Assembly: GCF_024721605.1 (NCBI RefSeq)
Contig: NZ_CP102630.1
Location: 1,860,001-1,924,000 of the forward strand
Origin: Sphingomicrobium flavum
GTDB taxonomy: Bacteria > Pseudomonadota > Alphaproteobacteria > Sphingomonadales > Sphingomonadaceae
Reading direction: 5' to 3'
Length of the DNA: 64,000 nucleotides
The position numbers and the translations under genes were made by a program. Below, piece after piece: positions 46,227 to 54,292 of this stretch (position 1 is the first letter of the stretch; each line of letters starts with the position of its first letter). The notes under the pieces were generated by a model. That model saw only the letters and a list, made by a program, of their open reading frames with translations. It made no database searches and was not told where the DNA came from.

Positions 46227-47294
46227 ATGGCCCAGTCCGCCATCCTCTATGACGGCAAGAGCGCCGATCGCCATATCGTGACCATCGCGGCCCAAGCGGG
46301 GCTGCTGTCGATCCATGGCGACACCGTCCAGGCCGAGCGGATCGATCCGGCATTGCTGCGCGCCGATAGCCTCGATGCCAGCTCCGACCAGATTCGCGTC
46401 GGCCATAACGACCGCGATGGCTGGCGGCTGATCGTCCCGCTCCCGCTCGAGGCTGAAATCCTCGAATTGCTGCCCAAGGGCAGCCGTTACGGTGCCTGGG
46501 TCGACCGCTTCGGGCTGGGCAAGATGACGGCGGCGCTGGCCGGGGTCGCGGCATTGGTGCTGGTGGGCGGCTATACCGCGCCCAAATGGTTGGCCCCGCT
46601 GGTGCCCAGCCAGTGGGAAGAGAATGTCGGCAATGCGCTGGTCGGCGATCTGGGCGCCAGTCGCTGCGAAAGCGAGGAGGCCGAAGCGGTGCTGGCGGCC
46701 ATGGTCGCGCGGCTCGATGCCGATGCCGGCAAGGACGGGCTGGAAATCAAGCCCGCCATCATCGACATCCCCATCTTCAACGCCGCCGCCCTGCCCGGCG
46801 GGCATATCGTCATCTTCGACGGCGCGCTCGACCGCGACGTGACGGGCGATGCGCTGGCCGGGATCATCGCTCATGAAATTGCCCATGTGCGCGAACGCCA
46901 TGTCGCCGAGGCGCTGATCCGCGAGTTCGGGGTGGGTGCGGTGGTGCGGCTGTTCGGCGGGGATATCGGTGCCACCGCGCAGCAGCTGGTGGCTTTGAGC
47001 TATACCCGCGACAATGAACATGAAGCCGATGTCGAGGCGATCTCCATGCTCGATCATGCCAACATCTCCCCGCGCGATACGGGCCGGCTGTTCGACCGCT
47101 TCAAGGGCAGCGACAATCGCGCCACCAGCTTCCTCGACAGCCATCCGCTGAGCGGCGATCGCGCCCGCGATTTCAGCGAGGCGCATGAGGAAGGGCGCAA
47201 GTATGACGCCGCCTTCACCAGCGAGGAAATGCGCGTGCTGCGCGCCGCGTGCGGACGGCGCGCGATGGACATGAGCGAGAGTGACGATGAGTAA
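46227..47294 (+). CDS. M48 family zinc metallopeptidase
   Basis: 355 aa. A cytosolic or soluble N-terminal domain (residues 1-100), one membrane segment (MTAALAGVAALVLVGGY, about 99-115), then an M48 domain with the zinc motif AHEIAHVRERH (near residue 215) and the third ligand in NEHEADVEA. All catalytic residues are present. With the C-terminal part outside the membrane it could act as a periplasmic quality-control protease like BepA or LoiP. It sits between DUF898 and two more M48-type genes and overlaps the next gene. Confidence 0.9.
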   Translation: MAQSAILYDGKSADRHIVTIAAQAGLLSIHGDTVQAERIDPALLRADSLDASSDQIRVGHNDRDGWRLIVPLPLEAEILELLPKGSRYGAWVDRFGLGKMTAALAGVAALVLVGGYTAPKWLAPLVPSQWEENVGNALVGDLGASRCESEEAEAVLAAMVARLDADAGKDGLEIKPAIIDIPIFNAAALPGGHIVIFDGALDRDVTGDALAGIIAHEIAHVRERHVAEALIREFGVGAVVRLFGGDIGATAQQLVALSYTRDNEHEADVEAISMLDHANISPRDTGRLFDRFKGSDNRATSFLDSHPLSGDRARDFSEAHEEGRKYDAAFTSEEMRVLRAACGRRAMDMSESDDE

Positions 47295-48075
47295 TTCCGA
47301 ACGCCATATCCTCTATGACTATGTCATGCCCGTGTTGCCCTTCGCGCTGCTGGCGAGCTTCATCTTCCTTGAGCCGTGGGAGCGCATGGCCGAATTCGCG
47401 ATGATTCAGCGCGACGGCCTCGATGTCGAAAGTCTGCGCCCGTCCGAACGCTGCGCCAATGCCGAAGGCGATGCTTCGCTGCGCGAACTGCTGAGCGTGC
47501 TCGATCCCGATTACGGCCCGCAGATCCGCGTCGACGTCTATGAGGAAGGTCCCTTCCTCGTCGCCGCCGCGGGCAAGGACCGCATCATGGTGACGCAGGC
47601 CGCCCTGTCGTCCAGCCAGACGCCGCTGCTGGCCGCCTTGCTGGCGCACGAAGTCTCTCACCTCAAGGCCCGCAACGAGGATTTTGCCGAGCTCGGCGAT
47701 GGCGAGAGCGAGCTTGCGGTGCTCGACGTGCCGACCTGGCGTTCGAGCGGCTATTATACCCAGGAGGAAGAGGAACTGGCCGACCAGGATGCGATGGACA
47801 TGCTGATCGATGCACAGATCCCTTTCACCTCCGCGGTCGTCTTCTACAACTATGCCGATTATGTCCGCCAGCCGGGGGGACATTACGCCCATGCCCAGCT
47901 CAGCCTGCATCCGGGGATCAGCAAGAACCGCGCGGGAAGCTGGCAGCAGATGGTGGATGAAAATCGGTGGAACTATTATCGCGCGCTCGACCGTGCGCAG
48001 GAAATCAGCTTGCGCTATTATTGCGGCCATGCCGTCTTTGCCGAATCACGCCACGCCCGCGACGCCGACCAATAG
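47287..48075 (+). CDS. M48-like membrane-anchored metallopeptidase
   Basis: 262 aa from ATG 47287 (GTG 47281 also possible), overlapping the preceding stop by eight bases. One N-terminal hydrophobic segment (VMPVLPFALLASFIFLE) anchors it. The zinc motif AHEVSHLKARN lies near residue 122, and the third acidic ligand is probably in EEEELADQDAMDML. The gluzincin motif is complete, but the domain is short. It is the second of three adjacent M48-type genes. Confidence 0.75.
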   Translation: MSNSERHILYDYVMPVLPFALLASFIFLEPWERMAEFAMIQRDGLDVESLRPSERCANAEGDASLRELLSVLDPDYGPQIRVDVYEEGPFLVAAAGKDRIMVTQAALSSSQTPLLAALLAHEVSHLKARNEDFAELGDGESELAVLDVPTWRSSGYYTQEEEELADQDAMDMLIDAQIPFTSAVVFYNYADYVRQPGGHYAHAQLSLHPGISKNRAGSWQQMVDENRWNYYRALDRAQEISLRYYCGHAVFAESRHARDADQ

Positions 48076-48081
48076 GCCGCG

Positions 48082-49449
48082 ATGAAATTCAGCGGCATCC
48101 TGGCGACCGGCGGCAATGCGCTGCCACGCTCGGTGATGCTGGAAGCGCGCGAGGACGGCCTTTATCTGACGTCGGGCTTTGGCGAGCCCGAGCGGCTGAA
48201 ATGGCGCAGCCTCCTGCTGGACGAAGCCGGGGAAGGTCGCTTCCAGTTGCGCCGCCGGTTCAAACGCGGCTGGTCGATCGGCCTCAGCGCCGATGATGCC
48301 CGCCAGCTTGGCGCCTTTCTGGACGGCGCGCCCCCGCCACTGGCGCCGCCCGCGCCCGAACCGGTGCGAGATTTCCAGCCCGTCACACCACCACCGCCCG
48401 AACCGGAACCCGTCGCGCAGGAAGAGCTGGAAGAGCTGGACGAGCAGGATGACCTTGTCGACGCCGTCCCCGGTTTGTCCGACCTTGCCGCCGAACCGCC
48501 CCGCTATCGAAGCGGCACCGCCGCCGAACGGTGGACCGGCATGGATATCGACGACTTGGCGCACCCGCCACCCGAGCCGACCGCGCGCTATCGCACGACC
48601 GCATCGGAGCAGTGGGGTGAAGAGGAAGAAGTGGATCGCGCCAGTGACCCCACCGTCGATTGGGGCGCCTATTTCGGGCTGACCAATGAAGAGCTGCAGC
48701 AGCGGATCCGAATGGGTTTCATTGGTTTCATAATTCTAATCCTGCTCACGCGCTGCCTGTCCGGCGATGACGACGCGCGGCCGCAATCTCGGGACGTGGA
48801 AAGCGCGCCGATCGTGACGCTGCCCGTTCAGCCGCCCCCCATCGTGCGCATCCCCAACGATGCGGCGCTCGCCGCTGCTACCGGCCAGCGCTGCGACAAT
48901 CAGGATGCCTATGCCGCTATCCGCCGCATCCTGCTGCGCCTTTGGCCCGGGCGCGCCTATGATATCCCGATAGATATTGTGGATTTGGACGAAGCGTGGG
49001 TGACGGCGCTTCCTGGGGGCAAGATTGCGCTCACCAGCGGAGCCATCCATGAATTTGACGATGGCGAACTTGCGGCCTTGCTCGCCCACCAGATCGCCCA
49101 TCTCCAGAATCGCGACATTGATCAAGGCGACCCGCCCTTCAGCCTGCGCGATGAGGCCGAGGCGGACGAACGGGCACGGCGCATCCTCATCGCGGTCCGC
49201 ATGCCACTGGCCGACGGCGCCGCAATGTATCGCCGGTTTGTCGATGAAGGTGCCTCGGGCGATCCCTGGCTGGCGCGCCAGATGGAACTCCACCCTCTAG
49301 TCGTGGGCCAGGCCGATCGATGGGACAGTGAAGCGGCCCTCCAGCAGGACGTGATCGATGCACCGCTGCTGACCGCGAGCCAGCGCGAGGACCTTGCCGA
49401 TGCCTGCCCCGATGAGGCCATCAGCACCCTTCCCCCGCCCGCACGCTAG
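48082..49449 (+). CDS. M48-like protein with degenerate HQxxH motif, probable pseudoprotease
   Basis: 455 aa. An N-terminal domain with a PH-like start (MKFSGILATGGNALPRSVMLEAREDGLYL), a proline- and glutamate-rich stretch (about residues 80-200), one membrane segment (MGFIGFIILILLTRCL, about 213-228), then an M48-like domain. The expected HExxH reads AHQIAHLQNRD (near residue 337): the catalytic Glu is Gln, while both His and the third ligand region DEAEADERA are kept. Zinc could still bind, but proteolysis should be lost. Six bases separate it from the preceding M48 gene. Confidence 0.75.
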   Translation: MKFSGILATGGNALPRSVMLEAREDGLYLTSGFGEPERLKWRSLLLDEAGEGRFQLRRRFKRGWSIGLSADDARQLGAFLDGAPPPLAPPAPEPVRDFQPVTPPPPEPEPVAQEELEELDEQDDLVDAVPGLSDLAAEPPRYRSGTAAERWTGMDIDDLAHPPPEPTARYRTTASEQWGEEEEVDRASDPTVDWGAYFGLTNEELQQRIRMGFIGFIILILLTRCLSGDDDARPQSRDVESAPIVTLPVQPPPIVRIPNDAALAAATGQRCDNQDAYAAIRRILLRLWPGRAYDIPIDIVDLDEAWVTALPGGKIALTSGAIHEFDDGELAALLAHQIAHLQNRDIDQGDPPFSLRDEAEADERARRILIAVRMPLADGAAMYRRFVDEGASGDPWLARQMELHPLVVGQADRWDSEAALQQDVIDAPLLTASQREDLADACPDEAISTLPPPAR

Positions 49450-49466
49450 CTGCTAGCAGGGCGGGC

Positions 49467-50201
49467 ATGACCGACCTGACCTATCGCGAGGTGGATGGAC
49501 GCCGCCTCGCCTGCCGCATCCGCCCCGGCAACGGCCCGGCGCTGATGTTCCTGCCCGGCTATGCCTCCGACATGGATGGCGGTAAGGCGAGCGCCATCGA
49601 CGCCTATGCCGCAGAGAAGGGCCTCGCCTGCATCCGCTTCGACTATTCGGGCACCGGGCTTTCGGATGGCGATTTCGCTGACGGGACGCTGAAGCTCTGG
49701 CTCGACGAAACGCTGGCGATGATCGATGCGCATGACGGGCCGGTCATTCCTGTCGGTTCATCGATGGGCGGCTGGCTGGCCCTGCTCGCCGCCAGGAGCC
49801 GCCCCGACAAGATCCCCGCCCTCATTGGCATTGCCGCAGCGCCCGATTTCACCGACTGGGGATTTACCGAAGCGCAGGCCAGGACCATCCGCGAAGAAGG
49901 CCGGCTGGTCGAGGACAATCCCTACGGCCCCGAACCCTTCGTCACCCACAAGGGCTTCTGGGAGGCGGGCCAGCAATTGCTGCTGCTCGATGAGCCCATC
50001 GCCTTTACTGGCCCCGCTCGCTTCATCCATGGCGACAAGGATCAGGACGTGCCGGTCTCGGTCGCGCTGCGCGCCATGCGGCTGCTGACCAGCCATGATG
50101 TTCAGCTCAAACTCATCAAGGATGGCGGACATCGCCTGTCCGAGCCGCACGAGATTGCGGCCATCATTGCCGAAACGGATAGCCTGCTGACATGTCTTTG
50201 A
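49467..50201 (+). CDS. Alpha/beta hydrolase
   Basis: 244 aa. Nucleophile elbow GSSMGG (near residue 97), oxyanion-side LPGYASDMDGGKA, acid in HGDKDQDVPV and the final His in KDGGHRLSE: a full triad. The pattern resembles the ABHD10/acyl-protein or carboxyl-esterase-like group. Cytosolic, no signal. Substrate unknown. It overlaps the next gene by ten bases, so the four genes 49467-52040 form one unit, with no terminator against the M48 group before it. Confidence 0.85.
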   Translation: MTDLTYREVDGRRLACRIRPGNGPALMFLPGYASDMDGGKASAIDAYAAEKGLACIRFDYSGTGLSDGDFADGTLKLWLDETLAMIDAHDGPVIPVGSSMGGWLALLAARSRPDKIPALIGIAAAPDFTDWGFTEAQARTIREEGRLVEDNPYGPEPFVTHKGFWEAGQQLLLLDEPIAFTGPARFIHGDKDQDVPVSVALRAMRLLTSHDVQLKLIKDGGHRLSEPHEIAAIIAETDSLLTCL

Positions 50202-50884
50202 CCCTTGCCCTCCTTTCCCTTTCGCTCGCCGCGCAGGATCTGCCGCTGCCGGGCGAGGTGCTGCGCTGCGGCACCGATCGTTCTGCCGCAACCGCGCTCT
50301 GCCAGGCGGTGGTGGCGCAGGAAGAAGGCCGCCATGAAAATAGCGCCACCTTCTTCGAACAGGCCGCCAGCCTGTCGGGCGCCGATAGCGGACAGGCCTC
50401 GCGCGCGCTCGTCGCCGCGGGCAATATGTGGATGCTGGCAGGCGATGCCGCCAAGGCTGCCAGCGTGATCGACAAGGCGCTCGCGCTCGCCGTGCTCGAC
50501 CCCACCCAGCGCGGGCTTGCCCTGATGGACCGCGCCCGGGTGTCGGCCATGGCGCTGGAACCCGCCGCCGCCACTTCCTTTGCGCGCCAGGCACAGGTGC
50601 TGATCCCGGATGATCCCTTCCCCTGGTATTTCACCGCGGGGCTGGCGCTCTATGCCGGCAAGCATGAGGAAGCGAAGGTGGATATCGACCGCGCCCTCGC
50701 GCTCGCCGCCGATAGCGCAGACGTGCTGCTGCGCGCCGCTGCCATTGCCGAGGCGCTAGGCGATGACATGGCCATGCGCACCTATCTCGAACAGGCTGCC
50801 GCAACGCCCGAAAGCGAATCTTCCGCCCGCGCCGCCCGCTTGCTCGCCTTGCTCAACCAGCCCAGGCAGGAGAGCCCTGAATGA
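50192..50884 (+). CDS. Secreted tetratricopeptide-like protein
   Basis: 230 aa, MSLTLALLSLSLAAQDLP signal-like N-terminus. Helical repeats of about 34 residues follow (RALVAAGNMWMLAGDAAKAASVIDKALAL, RGLALMDRARVSAMALEPAAATSFARQAQVL, PFPWYFTAGLALYAGKHEEAKVDIDRALAL), a TPR-type scaffold. Two cysteines (RCGTDRSAATALC) near the start could form a disulfide. Probably a periplasmic protein-interaction module. It overlaps both neighbours. Confidence 0.75.
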   Translation: MSLTLALLSLSLAAQDLPLPGEVLRCGTDRSAATALCQAVVAQEEGRHENSATFFEQAASLSGADSGQASRALVAAGNMWMLAGDAAKAASVIDKALALAVLDPTQRGLALMDRARVSAMALEPAAATSFARQAQVLIPDDPFPWYFTAGLALYAGKHEEAKVDIDRALALAADSADVLLRAAAIAEALGDDMAMRTYLEQAAATPESESSARAARLLALLNQPRQESPE

Positions 50885-51300
50885 AATTCCTCCATTCCAT
50901 GCTGCGCGTCACCGATCCCGACGCCAATGTCGCCTTCTTCAAGCTGCTCGGACTGGAAGAACGACGGCGCAAGGATGTCGAAGCGGGCCGCTTCACCCTC
51001 ATCTTCCTCGGCGCGCCGGGCGACGATGCGGAAATCGAGCTGACCCACAATTGGGATGGCGAGGCCGATGGCTTTGGCGGCGGACGCAATTTCGGTCATC
51101 TCGCCTTTCATACCGACGATATCTACGCGCTGTGCGATCATCTGATGACCGCGGGCGTCACCATCAACCGCCCGCCGCGCGACGGGCATATGGCCTTCGT
51201 CAAATCGCCCGACGGCATTTCGATCGAGCTGCTGCAGCAAGGCGAGCGCAAGGCGCCCGCCGAACCCTGGGCCTCGATGGACAATGAGGGAAGCTGGTGA
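50881..51300 (+). CDS. gloA: Lactoylglutathione lyase (glyoxalase I)
   Basis: 139 aa, VOC fold. The four metal ligands expected for glyoxalase I are in place: His5 (MKFLHSML), Glu in DAEIELTHN, His in RNFGHLAFH and Glu in GISIELLQ. It isomerises the methylglyoxal-glutathione hemithioacetal to S-lactoylglutathione. It overlaps the preceding gene by four bases (ATGA) and the next by one; the next gene is the second enzyme of the same pathway, which supports the call. Confidence 0.92.
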   Translation: MKFLHSMLRVTDPDANVAFFKLLGLEERRRKDVEAGRFTLIFLGAPGDDAEIELTHNWDGEADGFGGGRNFGHLAFHTDDIYALCDHLMTAGVTINRPPRDGHMAFVKSPDGISIELLQQGERKAPAEPWASMDNEGSW

Positions 51301-52040
51301 TGGAACAGCCGCAATCCTATGGCGCCTTCGACATCCTGTGCGTGCCGGCATTTTCCGACAATTATCTCTGGCTCATCAAGGGCGGGGAGGAGGTCGCGGT
51401 CGTCGATCCCGGCGATGGCGAGGCAGTGCTGGCGGGGGCAGAACGGGTCGGCTGGACCATCACCCATATCCTCAATACCCATTGGCATCCCGATCATACC
51501 GGCGGAAATTTGCGGGTGAAGGACGCGACCGGATGCCAGATCTGGGGCCCCGCGCCCGAGGCTGACAAGATCCCCGGCATCGACCGCCGATTGGACGAAG
51601 GCGACCGCATCCGCTTCGGCGGCGAGGAGGCGGAGATCTGGCATATTCCCGGCCATACGCTGGGCCATATCGCCTACATTTTTAGCGGGCCCAATGTGGC
51701 CTTTGTCGGCGACACCATCTTCGCCATGGGCTGCGGGCGTGTGTTCGAAGGCACGATGGAGCAGATGCACGACAGCCTGCAGCGCTTTGCCGGCCTGCCC
51801 GATGACATGCAGCTGTTCTGCGCGCATGAATATACGCTCGCCAACGCCAAATTTGCCGCCCATGCGATGGCCGATGACGCGCCCATCGCCGACCGGCTGG
51901 CCGAGATCATCAGCTCGCGCGATGCAGGTACCCGCACCGTTCCGACCAGCGTGGCGGCGGAGCGTTCCACCAATCCCTTCCTTCGCGCCGGCGATTCCGG
52001 TATATTTGCCAAGCTCAGGACCGCGAAAGACGGATTCTGA
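51300..52040 (+). CDS. gloB: Hydroxyacylglutathione hydrolase (glyoxalase II)
   Basis: 246 aa. Metallo-beta-lactamase fold with THWHPDHTGG (residues 60-69), a further His in HIPGHTLGHIAYI, Asp in FVGDTIF and His in FCAHEYT; the C-terminal helical domain that binds glutathione is present. Hydrolyses S-lactoylglutathione to D-lactate and glutathione. ATG 51300 overlaps the gloA stop by one base, so gloAB are coupled. Confidence 0.94.
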   Translation: MEQPQSYGAFDILCVPAFSDNYLWLIKGGEEVAVVDPGDGEAVLAGAERVGWTITHILNTHWHPDHTGGNLRVKDATGCQIWGPAPEADKIPGIDRRLDEGDRIRFGGEEAEIWHIPGHTLGHIAYIFSGPNVAFVGDTIFAMGCGRVFEGTMEQMHDSLQRFAGLPDDMQLFCAHEYTLANAKFAAHAMADDAPIADRLAEIISSRDAGTRTVPTSVAAERSTNPFLRAGDSGIFAKLRTAKDGF

Positions 52041-52109
52041 GCCTCGCCTCAACAGGTGGGGGAACCTGTCAGGCTCGACGATGCTTGGAGTATTGCAAGG
52101 AGAAGCGAG

Positions 52110-52529
52110 ATGAAGTTCCCAATGATGATCCTGCCCGCACTGGCACTGGCCGGTTGCGCCACCGGTGAATATGAAAGCGCGGCGTCCGATCGGATGAAGG
52201 CCGCCGACATCAAGGTCGCGGAAAAGCTGGAAGGCTATAGCGTTGCCGGCACCCGCAGCTGCCTGCCCTCACGCCTCAACAGCGGCATGCACATCCATGA
52301 TAACCAGGTCGTGCTGGTCCGTCAGAGCGGTCGCTATTTCCACCAGAAGCTGGGCGATGGCTGCCGCAACGCCTCGGATTTCCATACCACGCTGGTCACC
52401 AAGGGCACCTTCGGTACCATGTGCCAGGGCGACATCGCCACGGTCGTGGACAGCTCCACCGGCATGTTTTCGGGCAGCTGCGCGCTGGGCGAATGGACCG
52501 AATATCGCAAAAGCGATAGCGCCAGCTAG
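52110..52529 (+). CDS. Small lipoprotein, DUF6491-like
   Basis: 139 aa from ATG 52110 with AAGGAGAAGCGAG upstream. Lipobox LAGC places Cys16 as the lipidated residue. The mature part has a short beta-rich core with SCLPSRL, DGCRN, GTMCQGD and the end SGSCALGEW, four spaced cysteines. This cysteine and GxCxLGxW pattern fits the small DUF6491 family of sphingomonads and relatives. Role unknown. The stop shares CTAG (52526-52529) with the convergent acyl-CoA ligase. Confidence 0.65.
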   Translation: MKFPMMILPALALAGCATGEYESAASDRMKAADIKVAEKLEGYSVAGTRSCLPSRLNSGMHIHDNQVVLVRQSGRYFHQKLGDGCRNASDFHTTLVTKGTFGTMCQGDIATVVDSSTGMFSGSCALGEWTEYRKSDSAS

Positions 52530-54292
52530 CTTCGGTACAGTCCCGACAGGCGTTCGCCATAGACCGCGCCAATGGCATGGCGGCGGATCTTCATCGACGG
52601 CGTCAGCATCTCATTCTCGACGGTGAAGCTGTCATCGGCGATAATGAAACGCCGCACTTTTTCGATGACGCTCAAATCCTTGTTGACCCGGTCGACCGCC
52701 GCCGACAGCCCCTTGCGCATCGTCTCTTCATCCTGGCCGACGCTGGCGGCAAATTCAGGATCGGGCACGAGCAGCGCCACCAGATAGGGGTGGCGGTCGC
52801 CATAGACCATGGCCTGCGCAATCTCGCTCTGCAGGGTGAGGATGCCTTCGACCCGCTGGGGCGACACATTGTCACCCTTGTCGAGCACGATCAGATCTTT
52901 CTTGCGATCGGTGATGCAGATGCGGCCCTTCTCATCGAGATGACCGACGTCGCCGGTCAAGAGCCAGCCATCCTCGTCGAAAACCCGCTTGGTATCGTCG
53001 TCGTTGTGCCAGTAGCCGGTCATCACCAGCTCGCCCTTGACGCAGATTTCACCATCCTCGGCGATTTTCACCTCGGTCTTCTTCAAGGGCGGGCCGACCG
53101 TATCCATGCGGATGCCGGCCTTGGGTCGGTTGCAGCTGATCACCGGCCCGGCCTCGGTCTGGCCATAGCCCTGCAGCATGGTCAGCCCCATCGCCTGAAA
53201 GAACAGCCCCACATCGGGGTTCAAGGGCGCGCCGCCCGATACCAGCGCCTTCATCCGCCCGCCAAATTTGGCCTGCACCTTCTTGCGCAAGGTCAGCGAT
53301 AAGATGCCGTCCATCGGGAGGTCGAGCGGGTTGGAGCGACCATGATAACGCTTGGTCTCGATCGCAATGGCGCGGCGCAGCAGATGCTGGGCCAGCCCGC
53401 CTTCCTTCTCGATCGTCTTGAGCATCTTGGCGCGCAGCATCTCGAACAGGCGCGGCACCACCACCATCAGCGTGGGCTTCACCTCCTCGATATTGGCGGC
53501 AAGTTTCTCCAGGCTTTCGGCATAGTAGATCTGAGCGCCCAGCCCGACCGGGAAATGCTGTCCTCCCGTATGTTCATAGGCGTGGCTGGCGGGCAGGAAG
53601 GACAGGAAAACCTCATCGCCCCAGCTGAAATCGTTGGCGATGACATCGACACAGCCCTCCACATTGTGAAGGATCATGCCGTGATGCTGCTTGACCCCGC
53701 GCGGCGCACCGCCGGTTCCTGAGGTGTAGATCAGGCAGGCGAGGTCGGTGCGGCTGATCTTGGCGGCCTCTTCCTCGAACTGCTGCACATCATGCTTGCC
53801 CGAAACCAGCGCATCCCAATGGTGGAATTTGGCGATATCGGGCGACTGGCCGGTGATGATGTCGTCGATCGAAATGATATGGTGGCATTCGGAGGCATAA
53901 AGCACGGCGGGAAGCAGCGGCTGGGCCAGCTTCTGCGTCGACACGATCACCGCCTTGGCGTCCGAATTGCCCAGGATATGCTGGTGATCGCGCGTGGTAT
54001 TTGTGGTGTAGGTCGGCACCGTCACGCAGCCTGCGGCCATGATGGCCAAGTCCGCAATCAGCCATTCGGGCCGGTTTTCGGATACCAGCATGACGCGGTC
54101 GCCTTTCTGGCAACCGATGTCGCGCAAGCTCTGTGCAAAGCTCGCCACCTGCCGCGCAGCCTCCGACCAGCTGATCGATTCCCACTGCTTGTTCTTCTTT
54201 GCCCACAGGAAGGGCGCATCGCCCTTCTCCCGCGCGCGGGTGAAGAACATGGTGACGAGGTTGGGGAAATGCTCCAGCTCGGTGCGCTTCAT
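52526..54292 (-). CDS. Long-chain acyl-CoA synthetase, AMP-binding
   Basis: 588 aa. P-loop-like motif IYTSGTGGAPRG (the usual TSGTTG is TSGTGG), LQGYGQTEAGPVIS, the hinge/adenylate motif GWLLTGDVGHLDEKGRICITDRKKDLIV and the catalytic-lysine region TPSMKIRRHAIG. These are features of long-chain fatty acid:CoA ligases (FAA1/FadD-like). Cytosolic, peripheral to the membrane. It activates fatty acids for beta-oxidation or lipid synthesis. It overlaps the upstream ggt gene by four bases, so the two are one minus-strand unit together with pyrD. Confidence 0.92.
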   Translation of the reverse strand: MKRTELEHFPNLVTMFFTRAREKGDAPFLWAKKNKQWESISWSEAARQVASFAQSLRDIGCQKGDRVMLVSENRPEWLIADLAIMAAGCVTVPTYTTNTTRDHQHILGNSDAKAVIVSTQKLAQPLLPAVLYASECHHIISIDDIITGQSPDIAKFHHWDALVSGKHDVQQFEEEAAKISRTDLACLIYTSGTGGAPRGVKQHHGMILHNVEGCVDVIANDFSWGDEVFLSFLPASHAYEHTGGQHFPVGLGAQIYYAESLEKLAANIEEVKPTLMVVVPRLFEMLRAKMLKTIEKEGGLAQHLLRRAIAIETKRYHGRSNPLDLPMDGILSLTLRKKVQAKFGGRMKALVSGGAPLNPDVGLFFQAMGLTMLQGYGQTEAGPVISCNRPKAGIRMDTVGPPLKKTEVKIAEDGEICVKGELVMTGYWHNDDDTKRVFDEDGWLLTGDVGHLDEKGRICITDRKKDLIVLDKGDNVSPQRVEGILTLQSEIAQAMVYGDRHPYLVALLVPDPEFAASVGQDEETMRKGLSAAVDRVNKDLSVIEKVRRFIIADDSFTVENEMLTPSMKIRRHAIGAVYGERLSGLYRS

